In this document: in pieces, positions 1 to 5,901 of the stretch
How positions within the stretch are numbered: position 1 is the stretch's first letter
Layout of the letters: each line of letters opens with the position of its first letter
Program-made: the position numbers and the translations under genes
Assembly: GCA_015661645.1 (NCBI GenBank)
Contig: DQVR01000034.1
Coordinates: forward strand, 1 to 10,123
Direction: 5' to 3'
DNA: 10,123 nt
Origin: Pyrodictium delaneyi
Lineage (GTDB): Archaea > Thermoproteota > Thermoprotei_A > Sulfolobales > Pyrodictiaceae
Notes under the pieces: model-generated
Told to the model about the DNA's origin: nothing
Databases searched by the model: none
The model's input: only the letters and a program-made list of their open reading frames with translations

Positions 1-345
1 CCAGAGCTTCTCGAGAGGACGCTAGTTGGTATAGGCACGGATAACGCGGCGTGGATACCACCATACGTTGACGAAGAGATAATGTTCGCGTATATGGCTG
101 TGCATAGAGATAATCGGGATAAGGCGGAGGCTCTGGCTAGAGCACTACTAAAGGCGGTTACGGTAAGCTGCACAGAGCTGCTACGCCTCGACGGAGCGGT
201 GGTCAGCGAAGGCACACCTGTAGATAGGCTGCTGGCGGCAGAGATCCCAGAGATAGGCTGGAGTAGCTCTCCAATAGTATCTATTGTGAAGAGGCTTTCT
301 GCCGCTCCAAGATCAAGCCTACAAGCCCTCTTAGCTGCTCGGTAG
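1..345 (+). CDS. Amidohydrolase-family protein, C-terminal fragment (5' end outside window)
   Basis: The reading frame is open from base 1 to the TAG at 343-345 and enters from upstream, so only the last 114 residues are visible. The ATG at 82 is internal, because family-like sequence precedes it. The visible part begins with a GIGTDNAAW segment. This resembles the late metal-binding Asp motif (GTDN) of the COG0402-type metal-dependent amidohydrolase/deaminase superfamily. A helical segment follows, then a short beta-rich end containing SSPIVSIVKR, like the composite C-terminal domain of these enzymes. Substrate cannot be inferred. The last 65 bases overlap the 3' end of the convergent creatininase-family gene. 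The family call is moderate; it rests on one motif and the general pattern. Confidence 0.55.
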   Translation, partial: PELLERTLVGIGTDNAAWIPPYVDEEIMFAYMAVHRDNRDKAEALARALLKAVTVSCTELLRLDGAVVSEGTPVDRLLAAEIPEIGWSSSPIVSIVKRLSAAPRSSLQALLAAR

Positions 346-976
346 CAGTCTGCAGAAGCTTCTCGCCAAGAGGTCTTGATGCTGGTACAGGGTCTCCCGG
401 GTATATGCCTGGTACATCCCGGGAGACCCAGGGCTGATATGGTGGCGCCCTATGTATGCAGCTTGAATCTATTCTTTCTGCTTCGCGGACCCCTTGGGTA
501 TAGCCGCACGCTAGCAGTATACTAGCCTCAATACAGTCGGCGTGTATAAGTGCGTCCTCTAGCCCTAGAGCCCGTGTAACGGTGTCCCAGAAGTTGAAGA
601 GGTATACCTCGTAGCCCTTTGAACGCAGAATCCTGGCGGCAAGGTATGTAGCGTGATAAGCTCCACCGTGGAAGACTGCAAAAAGTAATGCATTGTTACT
701 CGATAAAATGGATAGACCAACTTCTACAAGATACTGTACGAAGGTCTGCGGGCTGATAGAAACGCGGAAGCCCGCATGCTCGGCCGCGGTGGAATAAGGT
801 ATGGTTGGCGCTATGACTACTTCCTCTGGGAGCTCTAGTCTACTCATGGCGCAGTCTGCTATCAGCAAGTCAGCGCCTAGAGGTAGTACGCCGTGATTCT
901 CTATTGAAGCTATTGGCTGTATTACAACACCTATACGTGCTTGATTACTCAGCAGCTTAAGCCATCTAGTCTCCAC
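281..976 (-). CDS. Creatininase-family metal-dependent amidohydrolase (possible archaeal FAPy deformylase, ArfB-like)
   Basis: The 231-residue protein has the creatininase fold signatures. PIASIENHGVLPLGAD (21-36) supplies Glu26, His28 and Asp36 at the usual metal-ligand positions. IPYSTAAEHAGF (59-70) matches the P-x-S-x-x-H-x-x-F element, FHGGAY (102-107) the NGHGGN-type loop, and HADCIEAS (145-152) the H-A-G/D-x-x-E-(T/A)-S motif with His145 and Glu150. Length and the E-N-H-G-x-L-P-L-G-x-D form fit the archaeal branch that includes 2-amino-5-formylamino-6-ribosylaminopyrimidinone 5'-phosphate deformylase of riboflavin/F420 synthesis. No riboflavin gene is adjacent, so the substrate is inferred only. 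The start is GTG at 976-974. Its 3' end overlaps the amidohydrolase gene by 65 bp tail to tail. Confidence 0.8.
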   Translation of the reverse strand: METRWLKLLSNQARIGVVIQPIASIENHGVLPLGADLLIADCAMSRLELPEEVVIAPTIPYSTAAEHAGFRVSISPQTFVQYLVEVGLSILSSNNALLFAVFHGGAYHATYLAARILRSKGYEVYLFNFWDTVTRALGLEDALIHADCIEASILLACGYTQGVREAERIDSSCIHRAPPYQPWVSRDVPGIYPGDPVPASRPLGEKLLQTATEQLRGLVGLILERQKASSQ

Positions 977-1015
977 TAGCCTAGCCCCAGGACAGTGAAA
1001 GCACAGTCCAGGGGA

Positions 1016-1023
1016 GTAAAATA
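1016..1023 (-). promoter_or_regulatory. Possible TATA box for the creatininase-family gene
   Basis: On the minus strand this reads TATTTTAC, about 40 nt upstream of the GTG start at 976. That spacing would give a 5' leader of roughly 15 nt. It is the best AT-rich element in an otherwise mixed upstream region. The call is weak and based on sequence and distance only. Confidence 0.3.
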
Positions 1024-1086
1024 GGAGGCAAGCACTACTACCGGTCCGGCGGGATGAGGACGCCGTCCCAGACAGAGGTAGAATGT

Positions 1087-1332
1087 CTATGCAATGAAGA
1101 TCTCACGACGATCCGACCGCTGCAACACTAGAGGAGTAAACCTGGTCTTGTAGCGGCTGTGTAAACGTTCAAAGCAACTGAGCAGTAGCACGCTATACCC
1201 GGTGTCTACAGCGTAGCAGGCTCTAAATGCTGTTCCGCGCGGCGTGGTAGCTTTCACATCTAGTGTGTAGGACGCATCGCAGGCCTTAGGCCTATGTATC
1301 CCTGGCCTGGTAGTGTACTTAACACTATACAA
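1087..1332 (-). CDS. Doubtful 81-aa ORF with a retropepsin-like DTG motif
   Basis: This ORF fills most of the 380-bp gap between two divergent genes. It opens with TTG, has no Shine-Dalgarno sequence, and its 5' end overlaps the upstream region of the E1-like gene, so expression is uncertain. The middle reads CYAVDTGYSVLLLS, which resembles the D-T-G-(F/Y)-x-x-x-L-L-L stretch of archaeal clan AA aspartic-protease-like proteins. Those usually run above 100 residues and carry a second conserved block after the DTG. Here the frame stops about 38 residues after the DTG with no obvious second block. Codon choice is similar to the neighbours. It could be a decayed or truncated protease-like gene, or a chance ORF. 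Confidence 0.25.
   Translation of the reverse strand: MYSVKYTTRPGIHRPKACDASYTLDVKATTPRGTAFRACYAVDTGYSVLLLSCFERLHSRYKTRFTPLVLQRSDRREIFIA
1311..1327. repeat. Inverted repeat upstream of the E1-like gene
   Basis: TAGTGT at 1311-1316 and ACACTA at 1322-1327 form a perfect 6-bp inverted repeat around a 5-base spacer, 30 bp upstream of the ATG at 1357. It could be an operator for either strand, but no regulator is known here. Another short palindrome, AGGCC-TTA-GGCCT, lies at 1281-1293. Confidence 0.35.
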
Positions 1333-1342
1333 ACTGTATGAA

Positions 1343-1351
1343 GGAGATGAT
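1343..1351 (+). promoter_or_regulatory. Strong Shine-Dalgarno fixing the E1-like gene start
   Basis: GGAGATGAT matches the archaeal consensus GGAGGTGAT at 8 of 9 positions and ends five bases before the ATG at 1357. It therefore favours 1357 over the nearby out-of-frame ATGs at 1347 and 1352. Confidence 0.7.
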
Positions 1352-1356
1352 ATGGT

Positions 1357-2103
1357 ATGAGTGAATGCTCGCTGGATAGTGTTGATCTCTCACCTGCCGA
1401 GCTATTGCGGTATGAACGCCAGCTACTCCTCTTTGGGGCCGAGGGGCAGAAGAAGCTGAAAAAGACCAGCGTCTTGGTGGCAGGAGTAGGGGGTCTCGGC
1501 TCATTCGAGGCACTGTACCTCACAGCACTCGGTGTCGGCAAACTCGTACTCGTCGACGGAGATACCGTTGAGGAGACTAATCTAAACCGTCAAGTCCTCC
1601 ACTGGACCGACGATATAGGTAGGCCAAAGCCTATCTCAGCTGCGGAGAAGCTTCGACGCCTTAACCCCAATGTCGAGATAGTTCCGGTCACTGAGAGGAT
1701 AACAGAGGATAATGTGGATTACCTAGTTAGACAGGTAGACATAGTAATTGATGGACTGGACAACTGGGAGACACGATTCCTTCTAGATGAGGCCGCGTAT
1801 AGGGCTGGCAAACCCTACATACATGCAGGAATATATGGGTTCGAGGGGCAAGTAGTGGTAGTGGTGCCTGGCGAGACGCCGTGTCTTCGCTGTCTCCTCC
1901 CGTCTTCACTAAAGTCTCCCTCGAAGATACCGGCTGCAGGCCCCATTGTAGCCCTAGTAGGCTCTATAGCTGTGACAGAGTTCATGAAGCTAGTGACTGG
2001 CGTCGGCGAAGTAAACAAGGGCAAAATGATAGTAGTGGACGCCTATACAATGGATATGATGAAGATAGAGCTTAGGCCGCGCAAGGACTGCAAATGCAGC
2101 TAG
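1357..2103 (+). CDS. ThiF/MoeB/UbaA-type E1-like adenylyltransferase
   Basis: This 248-residue protein is a single-domain E1-like enzyme. The family activates the C-terminal glycine of a ubiquitin-like sulfur carrier (MoaD, ThiS or SAMP) by adenylation. Visible motifs are YERQLLLFG (19-27), the nucleotide-binding GVGGLGS (43-49), the DGDTVEETNLNRQ stretch with the Arg finger (67-79), and DGLDNWETR (132-140). A zinc half-site CLRC lies at 176-179. Two departures stand out. The position of the family's catalytic Cys (usually C-A-E/D-A-G) reads SKIPAAG (189-195), without Cys, and the C-terminal zinc half-site is CKC (245-247) rather than CxxC. ThiI follows 61 bp downstream, probably in the same transcript, which points to a sulfur-transfer role. 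I cannot choose between molybdopterin, thiamine and tRNA-thiolation partners. Confidence 0.9.
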   Translation: MSECSLDSVDLSPAELLRYERQLLLFGAEGQKKLKKTSVLVAGVGGLGSFEALYLTALGVGKLVLVDGDTVEETNLNRQVLHWTDDIGRPKPISAAEKLRRLNPNVEIVPVTERITEDNVDYLVRQVDIVIDGLDNWETRFLLDEAAYRAGKPYIHAGIYGFEGQVVVVVPGETPCLRCLLPSSLKSPSKIPAAGPIVALVGSIAVTEFMKLVTGVGEVNKGKMIVVDAYTMDMMKIELRPRKDCKCS

Positions 2104-2128
2104 GCTGGCCTGGGTCAAGTAAAGAAGG

Positions 2129-2140
2129 GGCTCTAGAGCC
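2129..2140. repeat. 12-bp perfect palindrome between the E1-like gene and thiI
   Basis: GGCTCTAGAGCC is a perfect palindrome in the 61-bp spacer, 25 bp upstream of the thiI ATG. It could form a short hairpin or be a protein-binding site. There is no U-rich tract after it, so I do not call a terminator. Confidence 0.3.
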
Positions 2141-2164
2141 TCTGGACTAGGACCCGGGAACAGT

Positions 2165-3331
2165 ATGGAAAGGGTAGTGCTCGCGAGTATCGCGGGAGAA
2201 ATCGTACTCAAGTCGGACCGTACGAGGCCGCGGTTCGAGCGGCGGCTCGTAAGGAACATTGTTGACGCTTTTAGGCGCGAAGGTGTAGAATGTAGTGATG
2301 TGTGGGTAGAGGCGGCTAGGCTGTACGTGTCTGGCTGTAGAGACTACGCTGTGTTAGAAAAGACCGTGGACACGCTATCCAGGGTCTTTGGGATACACTG
2401 GGCTACTATAGCTTACCTAGTGAGGTACAAGAGTCTAGATGACCTAGCAGAGCGTGTAAAGGAAATAGCGGGCGAGTGGGTCCGTGGCAAGAAGTTTGCG
2501 GTACGGGCCAGGAGAAGCGGAGTTGAAGAGTTTACGAGTCTTGATGCTGCGCGCGTAATTGGAGCGGCACTCTACTTTCTCTCTGCTGGTGTGGACCTGG
2601 AGAATCCAGAAGTAGAAGTATTCGTCGAGATTAGAGGTAGTAAAGCCTATATATACAGAGAGACGCGTCAAGGTCCTGACGGCCTACCAATAGGTGTTGA
2701 GGGTAAGGCTATAGTATTGTTTTCTGGCGGTCTCGACTCGCCGGCAGCAGCCTGGATGGCTGCAAAGAGGGGTATTGAAGTAGATCTAGTACACTACGTG
2801 CTAGCCTCACCCCTATCGATAGTAGATGCTCTACGTGTAGGCAAGAAGCTTGCCAGGCTTTGGCTCCACGGCTACCGTCCAAGGCTCTACGTTTTCGACT
2901 TCCGTCCGGTTACGGCTGCTATAGCAGGTATGGTTGATAGTAGCTACGCGCAGATAGTCCTAAGACTAGCAATGTACGTTGTAGCAGAGAAGTTCGCTCT
3001 AGCAATGGGCTATGACGCTGTATACACGGGCGAGAGCGTAGGCCAAGTCTCGAGCCAGACCCTGAAGAATCTCTATGCTCTTGCAAGGGCGTATCCGCTA
3101 AAGGTTCCAGTGATAAGGCCTCTAGCTGGGTTCGATAAAGAGGAAATAGTGTCTCTGACAAGGCGTATAGGAGTCTACGAGGAAGCTGCTAGGACTAAGG
3201 AATACTGTCAGCTAGCGCGCGGGCTTGTCACTACACGCGCCGACCCGGACAAGCTGGCTAGGGAGTACGAGAAGATAGGGCGCATAGTAGAGCTAACAGC
3301 TACTCGATATATTGAGATTCCTCTCGTCTAG
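2165..3331 (+). CDS. thiI: tRNA 4-thiouridine sulfurtransferase ThiI (no rhodanese domain)
   Basis: ThiI activates U8 of tRNA with ATP and replaces oxygen by sulfur; in some organisms it also supplies sulfur for thiamine. The 388 residues show an N-terminal ferredoxin-like/THUMP region (about 1-165). The PP-loop domain follows, with FSGGLDSPAAAWMAAKRG at 186-203, including the SGGxDS ATP-binding motif, and TGESVGQVSSQTLKN (288-302), which is diagnostic of the family. Cys348 in EYCQLARG aligns with the PP-loop-domain cysteine (E. coli Cys344). The C-terminal rhodanese domain of bacterial ThiI is absent, as is usual in archaea, so the persulfide donor must differ. It probably shares a transcript with the E1-like gene upstream. 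Its last 32 bp overlap the convergent winged-helix gene. Confidence 0.92.
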   Translation: MERVVLASIAGEIVLKSDRTRPRFERRLVRNIVDAFRREGVECSDVWVEAARLYVSGCRDYAVLEKTVDTLSRVFGIHWATIAYLVRYKSLDDLAERVKEIAGEWVRGKKFAVRARRSGVEEFTSLDAARVIGAALYFLSAGVDLENPEVEVFVEIRGSKAYIYRETRQGPDGLPIGVEGKAIVLFSGGLDSPAAAWMAAKRGIEVDLVHYVLASPLSIVDALRVGKKLARLWLHGYRPRLYVFDFRPVTAAIAGMVDSSYAQIVLRLAMYVVAEKFALAMGYDAVYTGESVGQVSSQTLKNLYALARAYPLKVPVIRPLAGFDKEEIVSLTRRIGVYEEAARTKEYCQLARGLVTTRADPDKLAREYEKIGRIVELTATRYIEIPLV

Positions 3332-3962
3332 CTTGACGGTTGCACTCATAGACACGGACAAATGGATCGGAAAGCGCAGCCTCAGGCTCGATTATGAGGT
3401 CGAGCAGGCCCCTTGCGGGTCGGAACAAGACACCCTCTATGAGCCTCGGCGCGCCATAGTTGGATGCTATCACGGGAACAACCAGCCGGGGAGTAACGTG
3501 GTCTACGCAGAACTCGCTGCAGCCCTGCTCTGCTGCGCGGCGGGCTAGCCGGGCAAGCCCTCTAGCTAAACCCACTAGCCGTTCGGCGGGCTCCCTACTA
3601 GTCACAGGAAGGACAGCAAAAACAATACCATCTCGCCTTACTATAACCACGACTCGTAATGGGCTACGCTTAACCTCGTAGACGGAGGCTACTATACTCC
3701 TCCTAGACCTGGCCTCGTCTAGTATACGGCGCAGCTCCCGTCCGATAACATGAGCCTGCTCATCCAGCGCGCCGCCTATGTAGCAAACCTTGTTGCCTGA
3801 AACGGCTACCAGCCGCCTACGCTCAAGTACCTCTAGCGCTCTGTGTACATCACTTGGCGCGAGACGCGCCTCTGCAGCCAGCTCGGCCACGGAGACACAG
3901 CTACGCCTTCTAATTAGTCTCTGGAGCGCCTGTATAACCCTTTTCTCGACGCCAGCAGGCAT
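3300..3962 (-). CDS. Winged-helix DNA-binding domain protein of unknown function
   Basis: I do not recognise the full-length family. Residues about 5-62 look like a winged helix: a helix with EKRVIQALQRLIRRR, then VSVAELAAEARLAPSDVHRALEVLERRRLVAV, a typical helix-turn-helix plus wing. Residues about 65-150 hold two helices around a beta hairpin (VYEVKRSPLRVVVIVRRDGIVFAVLPV) and a long Arg/Ala-rich helix. The last 70 residues look beta-rich (PRLVVPVIASNYG, RLIEGVLFRPARG). The protein is very basic overall. The ATG at 3962 has a good Shine-Dalgarno (GGAGGGG, 3977-3971, 8-nt spacing). A candidate C/D sRNA lies 29 nt upstream on the same strand and may share its promoter. The 3' end overlaps thiI by 32 bp. 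A transcription-factor role is inferred from the N-terminus only. Confidence 0.75.
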   Translation of the reverse strand: MPAGVEKRVIQALQRLIRRRSCVSVAELAAEARLAPSDVHRALEVLERRRLVAVSGNKVCYIGGALDEQAHVIGRELRRILDEARSRRSIVASVYEVKRSPLRVVVIVRRDGIVFAVLPVTSREPAERLVGLARGLARLARRAAEQGCSEFCVDHVTPRLVVPVIASNYGAPRLIEGVLFRPARGLLDLIIEPEAALSDPFVRVYECNRQARREESQYIE

Positions 3963-3991
3963 GCCTAACGCCCCTCCAGCGTCAAAGCGGT

Positions 3992-4058
3992 ACGCTCAGT
4001 AATGGGGCCTCCAAGTCATCGCCTTTGCTCTGCACGAAGGACGCGCTCATCACTGCGC
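3992..4058 (-). ncRNA. Box C/D sRNA (2'-O-methylation guide), candidate
   Basis: Read on the minus strand, the elements come in canonical order. Box C is GTGATGA (4053-4047), followed by a 14-nt guide GCGCGTCCTTCGTG (4046-4033) and box D' CAGA (4032-4029). After a 6-nt spacer come box C' GCGATGA (4022-4016), a 16-nt guide CTTGGAGGCCCCATTA (4015-4000) and box D CTGA (3999-3996). CGC before box C (4057-4055) can pair with GCG after box D (3995-3993), and a G-U pair extends this terminal stem. By the N+5 rule the D' guide would direct methylation of an A in CACGAAGGACGCGC. That resembles the conserved GAUGAAGGACGUGC near the 5' end of 23S rRNA. The D-guide target is not resolved. Archaeal C/D sRNAs recruit L7Ae, Nop5 and fibrillarin. 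Confidence 0.7.
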
Positions 4059-4087
4059 TTATCCACTCCTCTATCCAGTAGCCCTCA

Positions 4088-4095
4088 GTATAGAG
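4088..4095 (-). promoter_or_regulatory. Possible TATA box for the C/D sRNA and winged-helix gene
   Basis: The minus strand reads CTCTATAC here. Its centre is about 26 nt upstream of position 4065, close to the predicted 5' end of the C/D sRNA. The same promoter could serve the winged-helix gene at 3962. The call rests on spacing and a weak TATA match. Confidence 0.35.
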
Positions 4096-4126
4096 GTCGA
4101 GAATAAGTGTCAAGGTATGGTTGTTC

Positions 4127-4350
4127 CGGCGCGCAGAGCCCCTTCATCCCCAGACTGCAGCCCCAAGGGCTGCGGGGCTGTCTGGGGCCCGGTGACACCC
4201 AAGAGGCCCGATTAGAAGCACTATAGAGCAGGAGAAGGTTATCCGGGTTTCGCGACACGGCGCTCATCGCGGGGAAGTGGGCCTCTGGGGCGAGAAGACT
4301 CCGCATAGCCGTTCTCTCCGATTCTCGGGTTTCGGACTCTTCTTCACCGG
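4127..4350. other. GC-rich block of strong inverted repeats, candidate structured RNA (strand undetermined)
   Basis: This stretch has no convincing ORF and is visibly richer in G and C than the flanking genes, as structured RNAs of hyperthermophiles are. It holds three inverted repeats in series. CCCCAGAC (4148-4155) pairs with GTCTGGGG (4180-4187), with an inner stem that can form in two ways. AGAGGCCC (4202-4209) pairs with GGGCCTCT (4279-4286), 8 bp perfect. AGAAGACTCCG (4293-4303) pairs with CGGACTCTTCT (4333-4343) with one mismatch, around an inner CCGA/TCGG hairpin (4319-4322 and 4326-4329). I looked for RNase P RNA, SRP RNA, 5S rRNA and tRNA signatures and found none convincing. It could be a new ncRNA, a long leader of psmA, or diverged known RNA. 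Confidence 0.45.
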
Positions 4351-4390
4351 CCCATGCGTATTCCAGCTAGTTATTGTGGCTCAGATAAGG

Positions 4391-4399
4391 CTTTTTATG
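4391..4399 (+). promoter_or_regulatory. TATA box of the psmA superoperon
   Basis: CTTTTTATG lies in an AT-rich pocket bordering the GC-rich block. It would place transcription initiation near 4421, leaving a short leader that still includes the Shine-Dalgarno GGAGGG at 4428-4433 before the GTG at 4445. This is the best promoter in the window. Confidence 0.6.
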
Positions 4400-4444
4400 C
4401 TTAGGTATGTGCCTATGCTCACGGCTTGGAGGGTGTGACGCACA

Positions 4445-5176
4445 GTGTCGTTCCCCGCACCGCCAGCGATGATGGGGTATGACCGTTCTACGTCGATGTT
4501 CTCGCCGGACGGCCGCCTATTCCAAGTAGAGTACGCCATGGAGGCTGCCAAGCGCGGCTGGACCATGGTCGGAGTGCGCGCTGTGGACGGCGTGGTCATA
4601 GTAGCGGAGAAGAGGAAGACAAGCCCACTAATAGACATTAGTCAGCTAGAGAAGGTCTATATGGTGGATGGTCATATAGGCGCGGGCTTTGTCGGGTTTG
4701 GCAGCGACGGACGTATACTGATAGACTATGCTAGGCTCCTAGCGGTACAGTATAGGTTTGTCTACGGGGAGCCGATACCTGTAGAGTACTTGACTCGCCA
4801 GATATGCGACTTGATGCAGGTTTACACGCAGCATGGTGGTGTCCGTCCCTTCGGCGTAACTCTTATGATAGCTGGCGTGGATGACACTGGACCTAAACTA
4901 TACGTTGCTGAGCCAAGCGGCCAGTACATAAGCTACAAGGCTCACGGCCTAGGGCAGGGTGGTGGCCAGGCAATAGAGGTGCTTCAGAAGGAGTACCGTG
5001 ACGGCATGAAGCTAGAGGACGCGATACTGCTTGGAATAAAGGCGGTCGCATCGGTTATGGAAGGCAAGCCTACGACCGAGACGCTAGAGGTAGGTATAGT
5101 CGACTCCGAGACGCAGAAATTCAGAAAACTGACTAAAGAGGAACTCCAAAAGTTCCTAGAAAAACTCGGTGCCTAG
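4445..5176 (+). CDS. psmA: 20S proteasome alpha subunit
   Basis: It forms the outer heptameric rings of the archaeal 20S proteasome, which gate substrate entry and dock the PAN or Cdc48-type ATPases. The 243-residue protein starts MSFPAPPAMMGYDRSTSMFS and carries the alpha-type signature FSPDGRLFQVEYAMEAAKRG (19-38). Lys70 in QLEKV corresponds to the pocket lysine (K66 in Thermoplasma) that binds the HbYX tail of regulatory ATPases. The N-terminal Thr nucleophile of beta subunits is absent, as expected. The GTG at 4445 is chosen because it restores the usual alpha N-terminus and follows GGAGGG (4428-4433); ATGs at 4469 and 4472 would truncate the gate region. It is first in the superoperon and SBDS starts 5 nt after its stop. 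Confidence 0.95.
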   Translation: MSFPAPPAMMGYDRSTSMFSPDGRLFQVEYAMEAAKRGWTMVGVRAVDGVVIVAEKRKTSPLIDISQLEKVYMVDGHIGAGFVGFGSDGRILIDYARLLAVQYRFVYGEPIPVEYLTRQICDLMQVYTQHGGVRPFGVTLMIAGVDDTGPKLYVAEPSGQYISYKAHGLGQGGGQAIEVLQKEYRDGMKLEDAILLGIKAVASVMEGKPTTETLEVGIVDSETQKFRKLTKEELQKFLEKLGA

Positions 5177-5181
5177 CAGGT

Positions 5182-5895
5182 ATGCCGCGCCGGAGCAAAG
5201 GCGAACACGAGCCCGTGGTCGCAAGGCTAGAGGTAGCAGGCAAGAGGTTCGAAGTACTCGTAAACCCTGACCTTGCTTTTGACTACAAGCAGGGTAGGGA
5301 CGTGAACCTAGAGGACCTTGTTATAAGCGACGCTATATATACTGACCTTCGACGGGGGCTCCGTGCCTCTCCCGAGCTTCTCCGCCGAATATTCGGCACA
5401 GACGATGTAGTCAAGATCGCAGCTGAGATAGTAAGGCGTGGAGAGCTGCAGCTCACTGCTGAGCAGCGTAGAAAGCTTATCGAGGCTAAGCGTAGACAAC
5501 TTATAAACTACATAGCTCGTAACGCTGTTGATCCGAAGACTAAGCTCCCTATACCGCCTGCAAGGATAGAAGCTGCTATGGAGCAAGCTGGTGTCGGTGT
5601 GGACCCGTTTAAGAGTATTGAAGAGCAAGCGCCGCAAATAATACGCGCAATCAGCCGCATAATTCCCATAAAGCTGGCAAAAGCGTTGCTCCGTATTGTA
5701 GTACCTGCAGAGTATTCTGGGCGTGTGGCTGGCGCCCTCTCCAAGCTTGGGGAGGTAAAACATATGGACTGGCGTAGCGATGGCAGCCTCGTGGCCGAGC
5801 TAGAGATACCGGCTGGTCTACAGCAAGAAGTCATGGATAAGCTCAATAAGCTCACCCGGGGCAATGTTGACGCTAAAGTCGTGAGCGTGGTGTAA
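5182..5895 (+). CDS. Ribosome maturation protein SBDS/Sdo1
   Basis: The archaeal SBDS protein acts in late 60S-equivalent (50S) subunit maturation, in eukaryotes together with an EF-2-like GTPase. The 237 residues match the three-domain family. The N-terminal FYSH domain (about 1-90) includes VARLEVAGKRFEVLVNPDLAFDYKQG, EDLVISDAIYTDLRRG and the IFGTDD segment. The helical domain (about 90-165) includes LTAEQRRKLIEAKRRQLINYIARNAVDPKTKLPIPPARIEAAMEQAG. The C-terminal ferredoxin-like domain (about 167-237) includes IPIKLAKALLRIVVPAEYSGR. The ATG at 5182 follows psmA by 5 nt with only a weak ribosome-binding sequence, consistent with translational coupling. The fixed order psmA-SBDS-rrp4 is typical of archaea. 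Confidence 0.95.
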   Translation: MPRRSKGEHEPVVARLEVAGKRFEVLVNPDLAFDYKQGRDVNLEDLVISDAIYTDLRRGLRASPELLRRIFGTDDVVKIAAEIVRRGELQLTAEQRRKLIEAKRRQLINYIARNAVDPKTKLPIPPARIEAAMEQAGVGVDPFKSIEEQAPQIIRAISRIIPIKLAKALLRIVVPAEYSGRVAGALSKLGEVKHMDWRSDGSLVAELEIPAGLQQEVMDKLNKLTRGNVDAKVVSVV

Positions 5896-5901
5896 TCGGG
5901 G

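Noticed and set aside
1051..1110. Second box C/D sRNA near 1051 (GGGATGA ... CAGA ... CAATGAA)
   Set aside because: Box C and C' mismatch the consensus and no proper D box follows at the right spacing.
4202..4286. tRNA- or 5S-rRNA-like fold (8-bp closing stem around 69 nt; CGCGAAACCCGGATAACC on the minus strand resembles the 5S loop region)
   Set aside because: No T-arm GGTTC motif or CCA-adjacent geometry, and too short for 5S rRNA; the 5S-like string has gaps against the consensus.
4085..4306. 73-aa minus-strand ORF over the structured block
   Set aside because: Low-complexity composition, no start signal, no family resemblance; better explained by non-coding structure.
4293..4350. RNase P RNA, from minus-strand GAAGAAGAGTCCG resembling GAGGAAAGTCC
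   Set aside because: No matching 3' ACAGAA-type CR-V element is present on that strand.
5308..5763. 151-aa minus-strand ORF inside SBDS, and similar long ORFs opposite rrp4, rrp41 and rrp42
   Set aside because: They lie antisense to clear conserved genes and have unnatural Ser/Tyr/Thr/Leu-rich compositions, typical shadows.
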